Virus record (IMG/VR): IMGVR_UViG_3300032308_000833
Location: 16,763 to 80,762 of that record
Length of the DNA: 64,000 nucleotides
Direction: 5' to 3' (one strand)
From: a virus
Shown: positions 41,438 to 50,830 of the stretch, one piece after another
Position numbering within the stretch: the stretch's first letter is position 1
How the letters are laid out: each line of letters begins with the position of its first letter
Notes under the pieces: model-generated
Databases searched by the model: none
What the model was told of the DNA's origin: nothing
What the model saw: only the letters and a program-made list of their open reading frames with translations
Program-made: the position numbers and the translations under genes

Positions 41438-41928
41438 TACCTGGCAATAAAAAGGTTTGGTTTTTAAACGGTGAGTTAGTAAGGATTCATCATTTTAATA
41501 AATCTAATGGAATCATGTCTGTATATAATATTAATAAAGATAGAATTGAAAGTTGTTTAATTTCTGATTTTAAAAATAAAAGAGAACGTGCATATACAGT
41601 TAGAGAAACGGCTGAACTAGTAAATAGACATAAAAAATATATGCCATCTTTAATGAGACGAGGGATTATACCATTCCCTACTGGATCACAAAAAGGCGGG
41701 GCACGAGGATGGCAAGTAAGATCATATTATTCAGAATCACAAGTAAAAGACATACGTGATATACTTGCTTCGTACCATATAGGTAGACCAAGGAAAGATA
41801 ATTTAATTACAAATGATATTACTCCTAGTACGCAAGAGTTGACTAGAAGAATGGGTGATGGTATACTTAAATATACGAAGACAGAAGACGGTAGATTTAT
41901 TCCAATTTGGAACGAATCGATTAACTAG
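41383..41928 (+). CDS. MerR-type helix-turn-helix DNA-binding protein
   Basis: A 181-residue protein. The segment YTVRETAELVNRHKKYMPSLMRRGIIPFP (about 75-103) is a winged-helix pattern of MerR/excisionase type, followed by GWQVRSYYSESQVKDIRDIL. It probably binds DNA as a transcription regulator at the boundary between late structural and replication genes. AGGAGG lies 4 bases before ATG 41383. An in-frame ATG at 41323 is buried in the upstream gene and lacks a site, so 41383 is chosen. Confidence 0.65.
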   Translation: MAVRKGNLESEAYNLAPVIPGNKKVWFLNGELVRIHHFNKSNGIMSVYNINKDRIESCLISDFKNKRERAYTVRETAELVNRHKKYMPSLMRRGIIPFPTGSQKGGARGWQVRSYYSESQVKDIRDILASYHIGRPRKDNLITNDITPSTQELTRRMGDGILKYTKTEDGRFIPIWNESIN

Positions 41929-41943
41929 CAATAAGGAGTGGGT

Positions 41944-42153
41944 ATGCAAGAAAACGATAATACCAAGGTTTCTATTACTCTTGGTTATACATTAAATCTA
42001 GGTAATTTTCAATCACTAAGATTAGATCTTGGTGTGGTAGATTCTAAGAAAGATGGAGAAACTACTAGCGAAGCATTTGAAAGAGTTTATGGTTTTGTTG
42101 AAAGTAAACTTACTGAAAAAATTAACGAAGCAAAAGCAGAAATAATCGATTAG
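41944..42153 (+). CDS. Small conserved phage protein of unknown function
   Basis: A 69-residue protein with strands SITLGYTLNLGNFQSLRLDLGV followed by an acidic helix (SEAFERVYGFVESKLTEKINEAK). AAGGAGTG precedes ATG 41944; a GTG at 41938 lies inside the ribosome site. The sheet-plus-helix layout recurs in phage proteins near replication genes. Function not recognised. Confidence 0.55.
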   Translation: MQENDNTKVSITLGYTLNLGNFQSLRLDLGVVDSKKDGETTSEAFERVYGFVESKLTEKINEAKAEIID

Positions 42154-42461
42154 TGGCTGAACGCAAAGACCGAATGGCTTTGCTAGGAACATACGCTAAA
42201 CACCATAAGGTTAAGTATGGGCAACAGCCATCAATAAATAAATGGACAGAGCAGTGGTCTGCTGATGCTCTTATAGAATCATACGGTTTAGGTACATGCT
42301 ATGATTTGCTTGAATATTATTTCAAGGTAGCACAAAGTCCTAGTTGGAACTATTTTTCATACAATGCTGAAAAAATTTGGAATGCTAAAATAGATAAAGA
42401 AAAAGATAACTTTGAAAGATTAGAAAGACGAAAAAAAGCAAAGGAGTGGTTAAGTGAATAA
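42153..42461 (+). CDS. Small helical protein upstream of the helicase
   Basis: A 102-residue, GTG-started protein (the GTG uses the last base of the previous stop). It is helical and charged, with NKWTEQWSADALIESYGLGTCYDLLEYYFKV and a C-terminal Lys/Arg-rich coil. It overlaps the DnaB-like helicase start by 8 bases. Phage genes in this place are often helicase loaders or replisome organisers; that role is inferred only from position. Confidence 0.5.
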   Translation: MAERKDRMALLGTYAKHHKVKYGQQPSINKWTEQWSADALIESYGLGTCYDLLEYYFKVAQSPSWNYFSYNAEKIWNAKIDKEKDNFERLERRKKAKEWLSE

Positions 42462-43680
42462 TGTTGAAGCAAAAGTAATTTCTGCAGTATTACAAGACAA
42501 GCAATTACATGTTCTGCTTCAAAACAATGTTGACAATCTATTAAAAACCCATAATGATATTTGGAACTTTATTAGAATATACTTTGAACAAAACTCCTCA
42601 GTTCCACCAGTATCCCTTGTCGTAGAAAAATTTAGAGACTTTAAGCCAGTAGAAAATGTAGGATCAACAAAACATCATTTAGAAGAATTACAAATTGAAT
42701 ATTTAAACGATAGTCTTAAAGATATATTAAGATCTGCTGCATCTGATGTTTCAGATAACAAAGGTACAGAAGCCTTAAATAATCTTATTACAAAAACTTC
42801 AGAATTAAAAAAGAACACTTCTGCAATACGTGATATTGATGTCACTGACTTACAGTCTGCTATTGCATATTTTGAAAATCTTAAAAAACAACAAGAACTT
42901 GGTTTGGTAGGAATTACCACTGGGCTTCCAGGGTTTGATAACTACTTACCGTCAGGAATCATGCCAGGGCAACTGGGAGTGTTTCTTGCATACCCAGGTA
43001 TAGGTAAGTCTTGGTTAGCCCTTTATTTTGCCGTACAGGCCTGGAAACAAGGCAAATCTCCACTGATCATATCTTTAGAAATGGGTGAAGCAGAAGTCAG
43101 AAATCGTGTCTACACGATCATGGGAGAAGGACTTTGGTCACACAGAAAATTAAGCAAGGGTGAGATTGAACTTGACATGTTTAACAAGTGGCATGCAAAT
43201 AAAATTTCAGGGAAACCAGAATTTCATATTATCTCAAATGACAATGGTGGAGAGATTAATCCATCAGTACTTCGTGGAAAAATAGATCAGTATAAACCAG
43301 ACTTTGTTATTGTTGATTATTTACAACTTATGAGTCCAAACCAAAGGTCTGACAACGAAACGGTACGAATGAAAAACCTTTCAAGAGAACTTAAACTTAT
43401 GGCTATTGGTGAAGAGATTCCTATTATTGCAATATCTTCTGCAACTCCAGACGATGTAAACGATTTGAGCAGTGTCCCAACATTGGGTCAAACTGCATGG
43501 TCTAGACAGATTGCATATGATGCTGATTGGGTAATGGCACTTGGTCGTGCATCCAATAGTGACATTATCGAATGTGCTTTCAGAAAGAACAGAAATGGAT
43601 TTATGGGTGAGTTCCTTGTTCAGGTAGACTTTGATAAAGGGTATTACAGATACAAAGATTATGAAGATAAGCAGTTATAA
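42454..43680 (+). CDS. dnaB: Replicative DNA helicase, DnaB-like
   Basis: A 408-residue hexameric-type helicase that unwinds DNA 5' to 3' at the phage fork. The N-terminal 130 residues are a helical DnaB-like domain. The RecA-like core begins at TTGLPGFDNYLPSG (155-168). Walker A is YPGIGKSW (180-187, Lys185), Walker B is FVIVDYLQLM near 286-295, and SRQIAYDADWVMAL is a later conserved segment. GTG start with AAGGAG 7 bases upstream. It lies just before the primase, with one small gene between, as in many phage replisomes. Confidence 0.9.
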   Translation: MNNVEAKVISAVLQDKQLHVLLQNNVDNLLKTHNDIWNFIRIYFEQNSSVPPVSLVVEKFRDFKPVENVGSTKHHLEELQIEYLNDSLKDILRSAASDVSDNKGTEALNNLITKTSELKKNTSAIRDIDVTDLQSAIAYFENLKKQQELGLVGITTGLPGFDNYLPSGIMPGQLGVFLAYPGIGKSWLALYFAVQAWKQGKSPLIISLEMGEAEVRNRVYTIMGEGLWSHRKLSKGEIELDMFNKWHANKISGKPEFHIISNDNGGEINPSVLRGKIDQYKPDFVIVDYLQLMSPNQRSDNETVRMKNLSRELKLMAIGEEIPIIAISSATPDDVNDLSSVPTLGQTAWSRQIAYDADWVMALGRASNSDIIECAFRKNRNGFMGEFLVQVDFDKGYYRYKDYEDKQL

Positions 43681-43686
43681 TAGTAT

Positions 43687-44013
43687 GTGGACAATTATCA
43701 TCATAAACCTATCAAGAACTTTAACCTCAGTGGAACCATACACGATGATTCAGCCATTGAAAGGCTTAAATCTGAATATGTAAAACTGCTAGTATCAGAG
43801 ATGAGGCTATCTGGTTATGTGCCAAAATTTGACATAGAACCTGACTTTACGATAGACTATAATCTAAAGACAAAAAGTTTTGAGTTTGAAATAACAATAT
43901 ACGGAATATATGTAGGAAAGAGAAAGAGTGAATGGATAGACGGAATAAGTCAGGCAACACCAATATATACACTAAAGAACAAATCGAAAGAGTCATTGAA
44001 GGATCAGGTTTAA
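43687..44013 (+). CDS. Small hypothetical protein between helicase and primase
   Basis: A 108-residue protein from GTG 43687. A TATAAT at 43676-43681, in the helicase stop region, lies 5 bases upstream and may give a near-leaderless start. Strands KTKSFEFEITIYGIYVGKRK form the only clear secondary structure. Its last 82 bases overlap the primase frame. No recognised family. Confidence 0.45.
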   Translation: MDNYHHKPIKNFNLSGTIHDDSAIERLKSEYVKLLVSEMRLSGYVPKFDIEPDFTIDYNLKTKSFEFEITIYGIYVGKRKSEWIDGISQATPIYTLKNKSKESLKDQV

Positions 44014-44876
44014 ACATTGAGTCACAAGTAGGCTCTGAATTTATTGTATTTTGTCCGTTTCATAATAATCATAGAACTCCAGCAGGCGAAGTTAACATGA
44101 ACACTGGAATGTTTTTTTGTTTCTCTTGTAATAAAATAGCAGATTTAATTGAGTTTGTAATGCATATTACAGGTAGAACATATTTTGAATCCGTGAGATT
44201 TATTAAAGACAAAGAACAGAATATAGATATTGAAAAACAGATTAATAAAAAGTTATCTGTTAAACCAGATTTTGTTCAGTTTGACGAGTTAATAATTAAA
44301 AGATTAAATAATCAGGCTTTAGAGTCTTCAAGGGCAATAGAATATTATGCTAAAAGAAAAGTAACTAAAGAATCAATAGTTAAGTTTGGTTTAGGTTATT
44401 CTGAAAAACAAGATATGGTAACAATACCAGTTCACTCACCAGACGGAATGATGATAGGTTTTGTTGGAAGATCTATCGATGGAAAAGAATTTAAAAATAC
44501 TCCAGGTATGCCAAAATCTAAAACATTGTTTAATCTTAATAGAGTTAAGGCTGCTAATAAAGTTTATGTGGTAGAATCTTCTTTTGATGTTATAAGATTA
44601 GATCAAGTTGGATTTCCAGCAGTTGCAACACTTGGGGCAACAATATCTAGTCAACAGGTAGAGTTGCTTAAAAAATATTTTAATGATATTATTGTTATTG
44701 CAGACAATGATGAAGCAGGAAGTAACATGAAAGACAGGCTTATGGAAAAACTTGGCTCTCGTGTTGGTGTAATAAAGTTAGAAAAGCAGTACAAAGATAT
44801 TGGCGACATGGATGACGAATCTATAAAGAAACTTGAATTTAGATTTGACAACTCTATAATCGCTATGCTAAAATAG
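43932..44876 (+). CDS. dnaG: DNA primase (CHC2 zinc finger plus Toprim)
   Basis: A 314-residue primase, shorter than bacterial DnaG because it lacks the C-terminal helicase-binding domain. The CHC2 zinc site is C41-x2-H44 with C63-x2-C66. A basic linker follows, with YYAKRKVTKESIVKFGLGYS. The Toprim fold carries VVESSFDVIRL (Glu as general base) and VIADNDEAG (metal-binding Asp pair). It makes RNA primers for the DnaE-type polymerase. The start overlaps the previous frame by 82 bases; it is the only ATG before the zinc site. A promoter for the next operon lies inside its 3' end. Confidence 0.88.
   Translation: MDRRNKSGNTNIYTKEQIERVIEGSGLNIESQVGSEFIVFCPFHNNHRTPAGEVNMNTGMFFCFSCNKIADLIEFVMHITGRTYFESVRFIKDKEQNIDIEKQINKKLSVKPDFVQFDELIIKRLNNQALESSRAIEYYAKRKVTKESIVKFGLGYSEKQDMVTIPVHSPDGMMIGFVGRSIDGKEFKNTPGMPKSKTLFNLNRVKAANKVYVVESSFDVIRLDQVGFPAVATLGATISSQQVELLKKYFNDIIVIADNDEAGSNMKDRLMEKLGSRVGVIKLEKQYKDIGDMDDESIKKLEFRFDNSIIAMLK
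44845..44874 (+). promoter_or_regulatory. Promoter for the ssb-polymerase-recA operon
   Basis: TTGACA (44845-44850), an 18-base spacer ending in TGC, and TAAAAT (44869-44874). It is one of only three sites in the window with a good -35. It lies in the 3' end of the primase gene and is followed by a short leader with AAAGGAG before ATG 44901. Confidence 0.7.
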
Positions 44877-44900
44877 AATAGAACAAACAAAGGAGAACGA

Positions 44901-45557
44901 ATGAGCGTAGTAAAGGGATTAAAAAATATCAACGCCCTGCTCGACAAACCAAAATATGAAGGTACAGGATCAAAAGTAAAGTGGTTAAAACTTGCAGATG
45001 GTCAATCAGCAAAAATCAGATTCATTGAAGAACTTGATGAAGATTCTGCTAACTATAATGAAAAACGTGGACTAGCACTAGTTGTTAGAGAACACGTAAA
45101 TCCAAAAGACTACAAGCGTCGTGCTGTAGATACAATGGAAACAGAAGGCCGCGATTGGGCTGAAGAAATGCATCGTAAAGATCCAAAGGCTGGCTGGAGA
45201 GGCCGTCTTCGTTTCTACTGCAACGTTCTTGTAGACGATGGCATTGAAGCACCATATGTTGCAATTTGGTCTATGGGACTAAGCAAGCAATCATCCTTCA
45301 ATACAATTCGTGAATATGCTTTAGAAACAGGAAGCATTTCAAATATTACATGGAAGTTAAAGCGTAACGGTCAGGGAACTGAAACTAGTTACACTCTTAT
45401 TCCATCTGCTCCAGATACAGAACCGTTTAATTGGGAAGGTATTGAACCTCATCCATTAGAATTGGCTCTTAAGAAAGTTCCTTATGCAGAACAAGAGGCT
45501 TTCTACTTGGGGTTTGATTCTCCATCTACTACTTCGTCAACAAACACTGACTGGTAA
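44901..45557 (+). CDS. Single-stranded DNA-binding protein (gp32-like)
   Basis: A 218-residue protein. KVKWLKLADGQSAKIRFIEEL and RGRLRFYCNVLVDDG..APYVAIWSMG form an OB-fold-like core, and the C-terminus is flexible and acidic (FDSPSTTSSTNTDW) as in T4 gp32/T7 gp2.5-type proteins, where it contacts replisome partners. The position between primase and polymerase, and its own strong promoter, fit a ssDNA-coating role needed in high amounts. Similarity to bacterial SSB is absent. Call by pattern and context. Confidence 0.65.
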   Translation: MSVVKGLKNINALLDKPKYEGTGSKVKWLKLADGQSAKIRFIEELDEDSANYNEKRGLALVVREHVNPKDYKRRAVDTMETEGRDWAEEMHRKDPKAGWRGRLRFYCNVLVDDGIEAPYVAIWSMGLSKQSSFNTIREYALETGSISNITWKLKRNGQGTETSYTLIPSAPDTEPFNWEGIEPHPLELALKKVPYAEQEAFYLGFDSPSTTSSTNTDW

Positions 45558-45560
45558 TAG

Positions 45561-48500
45561 ATGAGTTATGTAGGCTTACACGTTCACACACACTATTCAT
45601 TATTTGATGGTGTTGCTACTCCAGAAGAATATATAGACCGTGCAGTTGATTTGGGTATGCAAGCAATTGCAATCACAGATCACGGAACCTTATCTGGGCA
45701 TAGAGAACTGTATCGAGGTGCAAAAGCAAAGAACGTTAAGCCTATTCTTGGCGTAGAGGGCTATATGTGTCAAGATAGATTTGATACAAGAGACAAGTCT
45801 GAGAGAGACGGTCAACTTGATTTAGTCTATAACCATATAGTCCTTCTCGCTAAAAATAAGGTTGGTTTAGAAAACTTAAATAAAATAAATGAAATCGCTT
45901 GGACTGAAGGATATTTTAAAAAACCAAGATTTGATTTTGAAATATTAAAACAATATTCAGAAGGTATTATAGTTACATCTGCTTGTCCAAGTAGTGTGCT
46001 TGTTAAAGCCTTGGAAGAAAATGCATTTGCAGTAGCAAAAAAATACATTGAATGGTTTAAAGATACTTTTAGAGATGATTATTATATTGAAGTAATGCCA
46101 CATAATGCTGCTGAGATAAACAAACAACTTATTGCTCTTGCTGACGAATTTGGTGTAAAAGTAGTTGTTACCCCAGACTGTCACCATAGTTGCAAAGAAC
46201 AAAGAGAAGTGCAAGAATTTAAACTGCTGTTAAACACACATGCTAAAGTAGAAAAAGATCATACATACGATAAGTCTAAAAAGCATAAAGATATGATGGA
46301 GCGTTTAGATTATCTGTACGGTAAGGATAGACAGATAACATTTAATAAATTTGACATACATTTGTTAAGTTACGAAGAAATTAAATCTGCCATGGAAAAG
46401 CAGGGCATATTCAGAGAAGACATATACTCTAATACTATAGAGATTGCTAATAAGGTAGAAGAATATGACCTACAAGAGGGCTTAGATTTATTGCCAGTTC
46501 AATACAGAAACCCAGATAAAGAACTTAAAGACATTGCAATGCAAGGTTTGAAAGATAAAGGTTTGTTAGATGACCCTGTATATGTAGAAAGACTTAATGA
46601 AGAGTTGGAAATAATTAAAGACAAAAAGTTTGGTCCATACTTTCTAGTTGTACAGAGCATGATTAACTGGGCTAAAAAAGAAGGAATTATGGTTGGTCCA
46701 GGTCGAGGATCTTCTGCTGGATCACTTTTGTGCTACGCTTTAAATATTACAGACATTGATCCAATTAAACATGGTTTGCTTTTCTTTAGATTTATTAATC
46801 CAGAACGTAATGACTTTCCAGATATTGATACAGATATTCAAGATTCACGTCGTGATGAAGTAAAAGATTATCTAGTTAGACAATATAGACACGTTGCATC
46901 TATTGCTACATTTTTACAATTTAAAGACAAAGGTGTTGTTAGAGACGTATCGAGAGTTTTAAATATTCCTTTGTCAGATGTTAACAAAGTTTTAAAGTTA
47001 GTAGATACTTGGGAAGAGTACTGCAGTTCAAGATCAACAGATTGGTTTAGAGAAAAATATCCAGAAGTAGAGATTTATGGAGAACAACTGCGTGGAAGAA
47101 TTCGTGGTACTGGTATTCATGCTGCTGGTGTTGTAACAAGCAAAAATCCAATCTTTAGATACGCACCATTAGAAACAAGATCATCACCTGGAAGTGACGA
47201 AAGAATTCCAGTAGTTGGTATTGATATGGAAGAAGCAGAAAGAATTGGTTTAATTAAAATAGACGCACTTGGATTAAAGACGCTAAGTGTTGTTAAAGAT
47301 GCTATAGATATGATTAAAGAAAATCATTATGTAGATATAGATCCATTAAAAATTAATATGGAAGATGCTAAAGTTTATGAAATGCTTTCTGATGGATATA
47401 CAAAAGGTGTGTTTCAATGTGAAGCGACACCATATACAAACTTGTTAGTTAAGATGGGTGTTAAGAATTTAAATGAACTTGCTGCATCTAACGCGTTGGT
47501 TAGACCAGGTGCTATGAATACTATTGGTAAAGATTACTTGGCTCGTAAACATGGAAAACAAAATGTATCATATGTTCATCAAGTAATGAAAGAGTTTACA
47601 TCTGACACATACGGATGTGTTTTATATCAAGAACAAGTTATGCAGGCTTGCGTACATCTTGGCGGTATGACAATGGCAGATGCAGACAAGGTTAGAAAGA
47701 TTATTGGTAAAAAGAAAGATGCAAGGGAGTTTGATGTTTTTAAAGAAAAGTTTGTTGAGGGTGCTTCTAAGTATGTTGCTCCTAACGTTGCTCGTGATCT
47801 TTGGCATGATTTTGAAGCACATGCGGGATATTCGTTCAACAAGTCTCATGCGGTTGCTTACTCTACGCTCTCGTATTGGACAGCGTGGTTAAAGTATTAT
47901 TATCCACTTGAGTTTATGTTTGCTTTGCTTAAAAATGAAAGCAACAAAGATACTCGTACTGAATATTTAATTGAAGCAAAAAGAATGGGCATTCCAGTTA
48001 AGTTACCACACATTAATGATTCTGATATAGATTTTAAGATTGAGGGTAAAGGAATTAGGTTTGGACTTTCTGCTATTAAATACATATCTGATAATATTGC
48101 TAAAAAGTATATTGATGCTAGACCGTTTAGTTCATATAAAGAATTAGAAGAGTTTACTTTTACTAAAGGCAATGGTGTAAATAGTAGAGCACTAAATGCA
48201 TTAAAACTTATTGGTGCTGCTACTTTTTCTGACAACCCTAGAAACGATGAAGACATTCGTCAAAACTTATACGAAGTTTTAAACTTACCAGAGTTTAACG
48301 TTACACTTCCAGCACATTATCACGCTTTTATAAAAGAAATAGAAGACTATGATGAAAAAGGTTCATTTGTAATTATGGGTATGGCAAAAAGTATTAAAAG
48401 AAGTAAGGGTTGGTCTAGGGTTGATTTCTTAGATAAAACTGGCAGTGTTGGAATATTTGATGAAGAGCAAACAACTATTGAAACTGGGCAAACATATTTG

Positions 48501-48833
48501 GTACTGGTTAATGATAATAGAATTCTTTCTGCAATACCAGTTGATCAAATTAAGGGATCATCAAATGCATTAGTTAAATTCTTAAACTATAAGCAGTTGC
48601 CATTTACAGACGAAGAAATGTATGTGGTATCATTTAAACCTAGAACAACAAAAGCAGGCAAAAAAATGGCATCACTAACTTTGGCAGATACATCAAGAGA
48701 TTTACATTCAGTTATGGTATTTCCAACATCATTTGCACAAGCATATATGAAGTTAGAAGAAGGACATGCATATAAATTTACTTTAGGTAAAACAAAAGAC
48801 GGAACCGTAATTTTGGAGGATATCAATGGTTAG
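45561..48833 (+). CDS. dnaE: DNA polymerase III alpha subunit (DnaE type)
   Basis: A 1090-residue family C polymerase, slightly shorter than bacterial DnaE. The PHP domain begins at GLHVHTHYSLFDG with AITDHGTLSG and keeps its metal-type His and Asp. The catalytic palm has VGPGRGSSAGSLLCY (about 377-391) and PDIDTDI (418-424) with the first aspartates; the third is in the following GIDMEEAERIGLIKIDALGL region. Fingers and the helix-hairpin region follow (GYSFNKSHAVAYSTLSYWTAWLKYYYP). The C-terminal part has an OB-like section. No separate 3'-5' exonuclease gene was found nearby. It overlaps the recA-like gene by 8 bases. Confidence 0.93.
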   Translation: MSYVGLHVHTHYSLFDGVATPEEYIDRAVDLGMQAIAITDHGTLSGHRELYRGAKAKNVKPILGVEGYMCQDRFDTRDKSERDGQLDLVYNHIVLLAKNKVGLENLNKINEIAWTEGYFKKPRFDFEILKQYSEGIIVTSACPSSVLVKALEENAFAVAKKYIEWFKDTFRDDYYIEVMPHNAAEINKQLIALADEFGVKVVVTPDCHHSCKEQREVQEFKLLLNTHAKVEKDHTYDKSKKHKDMMERLDYLYGKDRQITFNKFDIHLLSYEEIKSAMEKQGIFREDIYSNTIEIANKVEEYDLQEGLDLLPVQYRNPDKELKDIAMQGLKDKGLLDDPVYVERLNEELEIIKDKKFGPYFLVVQSMINWAKKEGIMVGPGRGSSAGSLLCYALNITDIDPIKHGLLFFRFINPERNDFPDIDTDIQDSRRDEVKDYLVRQYRHVASIATFLQFKDKGVVRDVSRVLNIPLSDVNKVLKLVDTWEEYCSSRSTDWFREKYPEVEIYGEQLRGRIRGTGIHAAGVVTSKNPIFRYAPLETRSSPGSDERIPVVGIDMEEAERIGLIKIDALGLKTLSVVKDAIDMIKENHYVDIDPLKINMEDAKVYEMLSDGYTKGVFQCEATPYTNLLVKMGVKNLNELAASNALVRPGAMNTIGKDYLARKHGKQNVSYVHQVMKEFTSDTYGCVLYQEQVMQACVHLGGMTMADADKVRKIIGKKKDAREFDVFKEKFVEGASKYVAPNVARDLWHDFEAHAGYSFNKSHAVAYSTLSYWTAWLKYYYPLEFMFALLKNESNKDTRTEYLIEAKRMGIPVKLPHINDSDIDFKIEGKGIRFGLSAIKYISDNIAKKYIDARPFSSYKELEEFTFTKGNGVNSRALNALKLIGAATFSDNPRNDEDIRQNLYEVLNLPEFNVTLPAHYHAFIKEIEDYDEKGSFVIMGMAKSIKRSKGWSRVDFLDKTGSVGIFDEEQTTIETGQTYLVLVNDNRILSAIPVDQIKGSSNALVKFLNYKQLPFTDEEMYVVSFKPRTTKAGKKMASLTLADTSRDLHSVMVFPTSFAQAYMKLEEGHAYKFTLGKTKDGTVILEDING

Positions 48834-49833
48834 CGTAGAAGAAGTATTAGCACAGTTAGATCCTAAGTTACGTAAAAGACTTGGCAACGGAGTTGGGGTA
48901 AATTTTGAGTATCAGCCTACACCTAGTTTTGGTTTAAATCGTGCACTTGGTGGAGGACTTCCATACGGTAGACAGGTTTTAATTTGGGGAAGCAAGTCTT
49001 CTGCAAAATCTTCTATGTGTTTACAAATGATTGCTCTTGCACAAAAAGAAGGAAAGGTTTGTGCTTGGATTGATTCCGAAATGTCATACTCTGAAGATTG
49101 GGCTAAATCACTTGGCGTTGATCCAGAAAAACTTATTTATTCACAAGCAAGAACTATTAGCGATATGGTTGATGTTGGCGTTGGACTAATGAATGCTGGA
49201 GTTGACTTAATTGTTGTTGACTCAATAACATCCATGCTTCCTGCAATCTATTTTGAAAAAGATACTGATGAAATGAAAGCATTGGAAAACACAAAGCAAA
49301 TTGGTGCTGAATCTCGTGACTTTAGTAATGCTTGGAAAATGTTAAACTATGCAAATAATAAAGTAAAGCCAACATTGTTAGTTCTTATTTCTCAATCAAG
49401 AAATAACATTAATGCAATGTATACTAGCCAACAACCATCAGGTGGTCAGGCTACAAAGTTTTACTCTTCTTGTATCATTAAACTATTTTCTTCTGAATCA
49501 GATAATCAGGCACTTAAAGGAAAGATTCAGATTGGTGATAAGTTAATAGAAGAAAAAATTGGAAGAAAAATAAAATGGGAACTACAGTTTTCAAAAACAT
49601 CTCCAGGATTTCAATCAGGAGAATATGACTTTTACTTTAGAGGAGACAGCCTTGGTGTAGATGCCATAGGTGATCTTGTAGATACCGCAGAGTCTGTAGG
49701 CATAATTAATAGAACTGGTGCTTGGTATCAACTTGAAGACGGTACAAAAATTCAGGGTAGAGAAGGATTTATTGATAGAGTAAGAGAGGACCTTGATCTT
49801 CAAGATATGATTAAGAATAAACTTAGTGTCTAA
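48826..49833 (+). CDS. recA: RecA-like recombinase
   Basis: A 335-residue strand-exchange ATPase. Walker A is GSKSSAKSS (55-63), closer to T4 UvsX style than to GPESSGKTT of bacteria. LDLIVVDSIT-type Walker B (VDLIVVDSITSMLP, near 125-138) and the DNA-loop region with ISQSRNNINAM near 200 are recognisable. It overlaps the polymerase end by 8 bases and the next gene start by 8 bases, so replication and recombination genes are one translational unit. Confidence 0.88.
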   Translation: MVSVEEVLAQLDPKLRKRLGNGVGVNFEYQPTPSFGLNRALGGGLPYGRQVLIWGSKSSAKSSMCLQMIALAQKEGKVCAWIDSEMSYSEDWAKSLGVDPEKLIYSQARTISDMVDVGVGLMNAGVDLIVVDSITSMLPAIYFEKDTDEMKALENTKQIGAESRDFSNAWKMLNYANNKVKPTLLVLISQSRNNINAMYTSQQPSGGQATKFYSSCIIKLFSSESDNQALKGKIQIGDKLIEEKIGRKIKWELQFSKTSPGFQSGEYDFYFRGDSLGVDAIGDLVDTAESVGIINRTGAWYQLEDGTKIQGREGFIDRVREDLDLQDMIKNKLSV

Positions 49834-50008
49834 CTATACTCTTTATAATGGTAAATTTGTTTGCCATACCTGCAAGGCCATAGTATCAACCTTGAGGTCA
49901 TATGCAGAGACTAAAGAATTAACATGGATGTGTAAAGAAAAGCACTTGAGCAAAGTAACGCTGGTACATAAAAGAAAGAAGGATTATGAGCGAGAAGAGC
50001 GAAAGTAA
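49826..50008 (+). CDS. Small Cys-containing basic protein
   Basis: A 60-residue, GTG-started protein with CHTC (13-16) and a single later Cys (WMCKEKH), then a very basic tail. It may be a partial zinc ribbon with His as a ligand. It overlaps recA by 8 bases and the next gene by 23 bases. Function unknown; compact overlap with recombination genes suggests a nucleic-acid role. Confidence 0.5.
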   Translation: MSNYTLYNGKFVCHTCKAIVSTLRSYAETKELTWMCKEKHLSKVTLVHKRKKDYEREERK

Positions 50009-50270
50009 AAGAATAGGTGCCAAGCAGCACAAGAACTCAGGAAGAAACACCGTAAAGGGTGATGCTTCTTGGAATAACTTTGTAATTGATTTTAAGGAAG
50101 TGTCTAAGTCTTTTACTTTAAACAAAGAGGTTTGGGCTAAGGCTGTGACAGATGCTCTTAAGAAAAACATGGATCCAGCAATAGTTGTGGTTTTAGGACA
50201 GGGTAATAACAAAACAAGATTAGCCATTATTGAGATGGATATACTAGAACAATTAACGGATAGGGTATAA
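49986..50270 (+). CDS. Possible small PD-(D/E)XK nuclease
   Basis: A 94-residue protein. The pattern GRNTVKGDASWNNFVIDFKEVSKSFTLNK, with a GDA aspartate followed by IDFKE, then AIVVVLGQGNNKTRLAIIEM, resembles compact Holliday-junction-resolvase-type PD-(D/E)XK folds, where D and the (D/E)-x-K pair bind metal. Placement after recA fits recombination. The motif is short, and the assignment is tentative. It has a weak AGGAT-type site before ATG. Confidence 0.42.
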   Translation: MSEKSESKRIGAKQHKNSGRNTVKGDASWNNFVIDFKEVSKSFTLNKEVWAKAVTDALKKNMDPAIVVVLGQGNNKTRLAIIEMDILEQLTDRV

Positions 50271-50271
50271 T
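50266..50271 (+). promoter_or_regulatory. Leaderless promoter for the dioxygenase array
   Basis: TATAAT overlaps the stop of the preceding gene and ends exactly 6 bases before ATG 50278. The TG extension is absent (GGG). All five array genes could be read from this start. Confidence 0.6.
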
Positions 50272-50277
50272 AGTAAT

Positions 50278-50817
50278 ATGGAAAATATAGTATTTAATGA
50301 TTTATTTACAAGAAAAGAACGTGAAGATCTTGCTCTTATGGTTCAACACGAAATGGAGACTAGACCACACGTTTCAATTTTAGTAGATGAAAATGGTTCT
50401 TTAATAAATCAAGATAATGTAGTAATGATCGACAGAGATAATGGCAGATTGATGGCTGAAATACTTCCAACACCAGAATACATTATTGAAAAATTAAAAA
50501 CAATAATTAAAGAACAATATGGAGATTGTGAATATATAAGTACAGTCTATGCAGAATATTCTTCAAACACAGGAAATCCAAAACTTAATGGTCACTTTGA
50601 TTCAAAACTTGACACAACTTTAATTGATTACCAATTGGCGTCCACTACAAAATGGCCAATTACAATAGATGGAACAAACTATGAACTAGTAGATAATCAG
50701 GGAGTTCTTCTTAGACCATTCAAGCAGTATCATGGAAGACCACCAAAAACTTTTCAAAAAGATGATTATGTAAACATGTTATTCTTTTTCTTTCAAAAAC
50801 CAACAAACAGAGAATAG
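50278..50817 (+). CDS. 2OG-Fe(II) dioxygenase-like protein, array gene 1
   Basis: A 179-residue protein with candidate iron ligands H106-x-D108 (NGHFDSK) and distal H152. The distal site reads YHGRP, giving the H-x-R pattern (Arg154) shared by all five array proteins, while no Arg occurs ten residues after His as in standard family members. Between them, WPITIDGTNYELVDNQGVLL follows the usual jelly-roll order. It is the most divergent array member and lacks the W of HWR. Substrate unknown. It is leaderless. Confidence 0.62.
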   Translation: MENIVFNDLFTRKEREDLALMVQHEMETRPHVSILVDENGSLINQDNVVMIDRDNGRLMAEILPTPEYIIEKLKTIIKEQYGDCEYISTVYAEYSSNTGNPKLNGHFDSKLDTTLIDYQLASTTKWPITIDGTNYELVDNQGVLLRPFKQYHGRPPKTFQKDDYVNMLFFFFQKPTNRE

Positions 50818-50830
50818 GATTATATAAAAA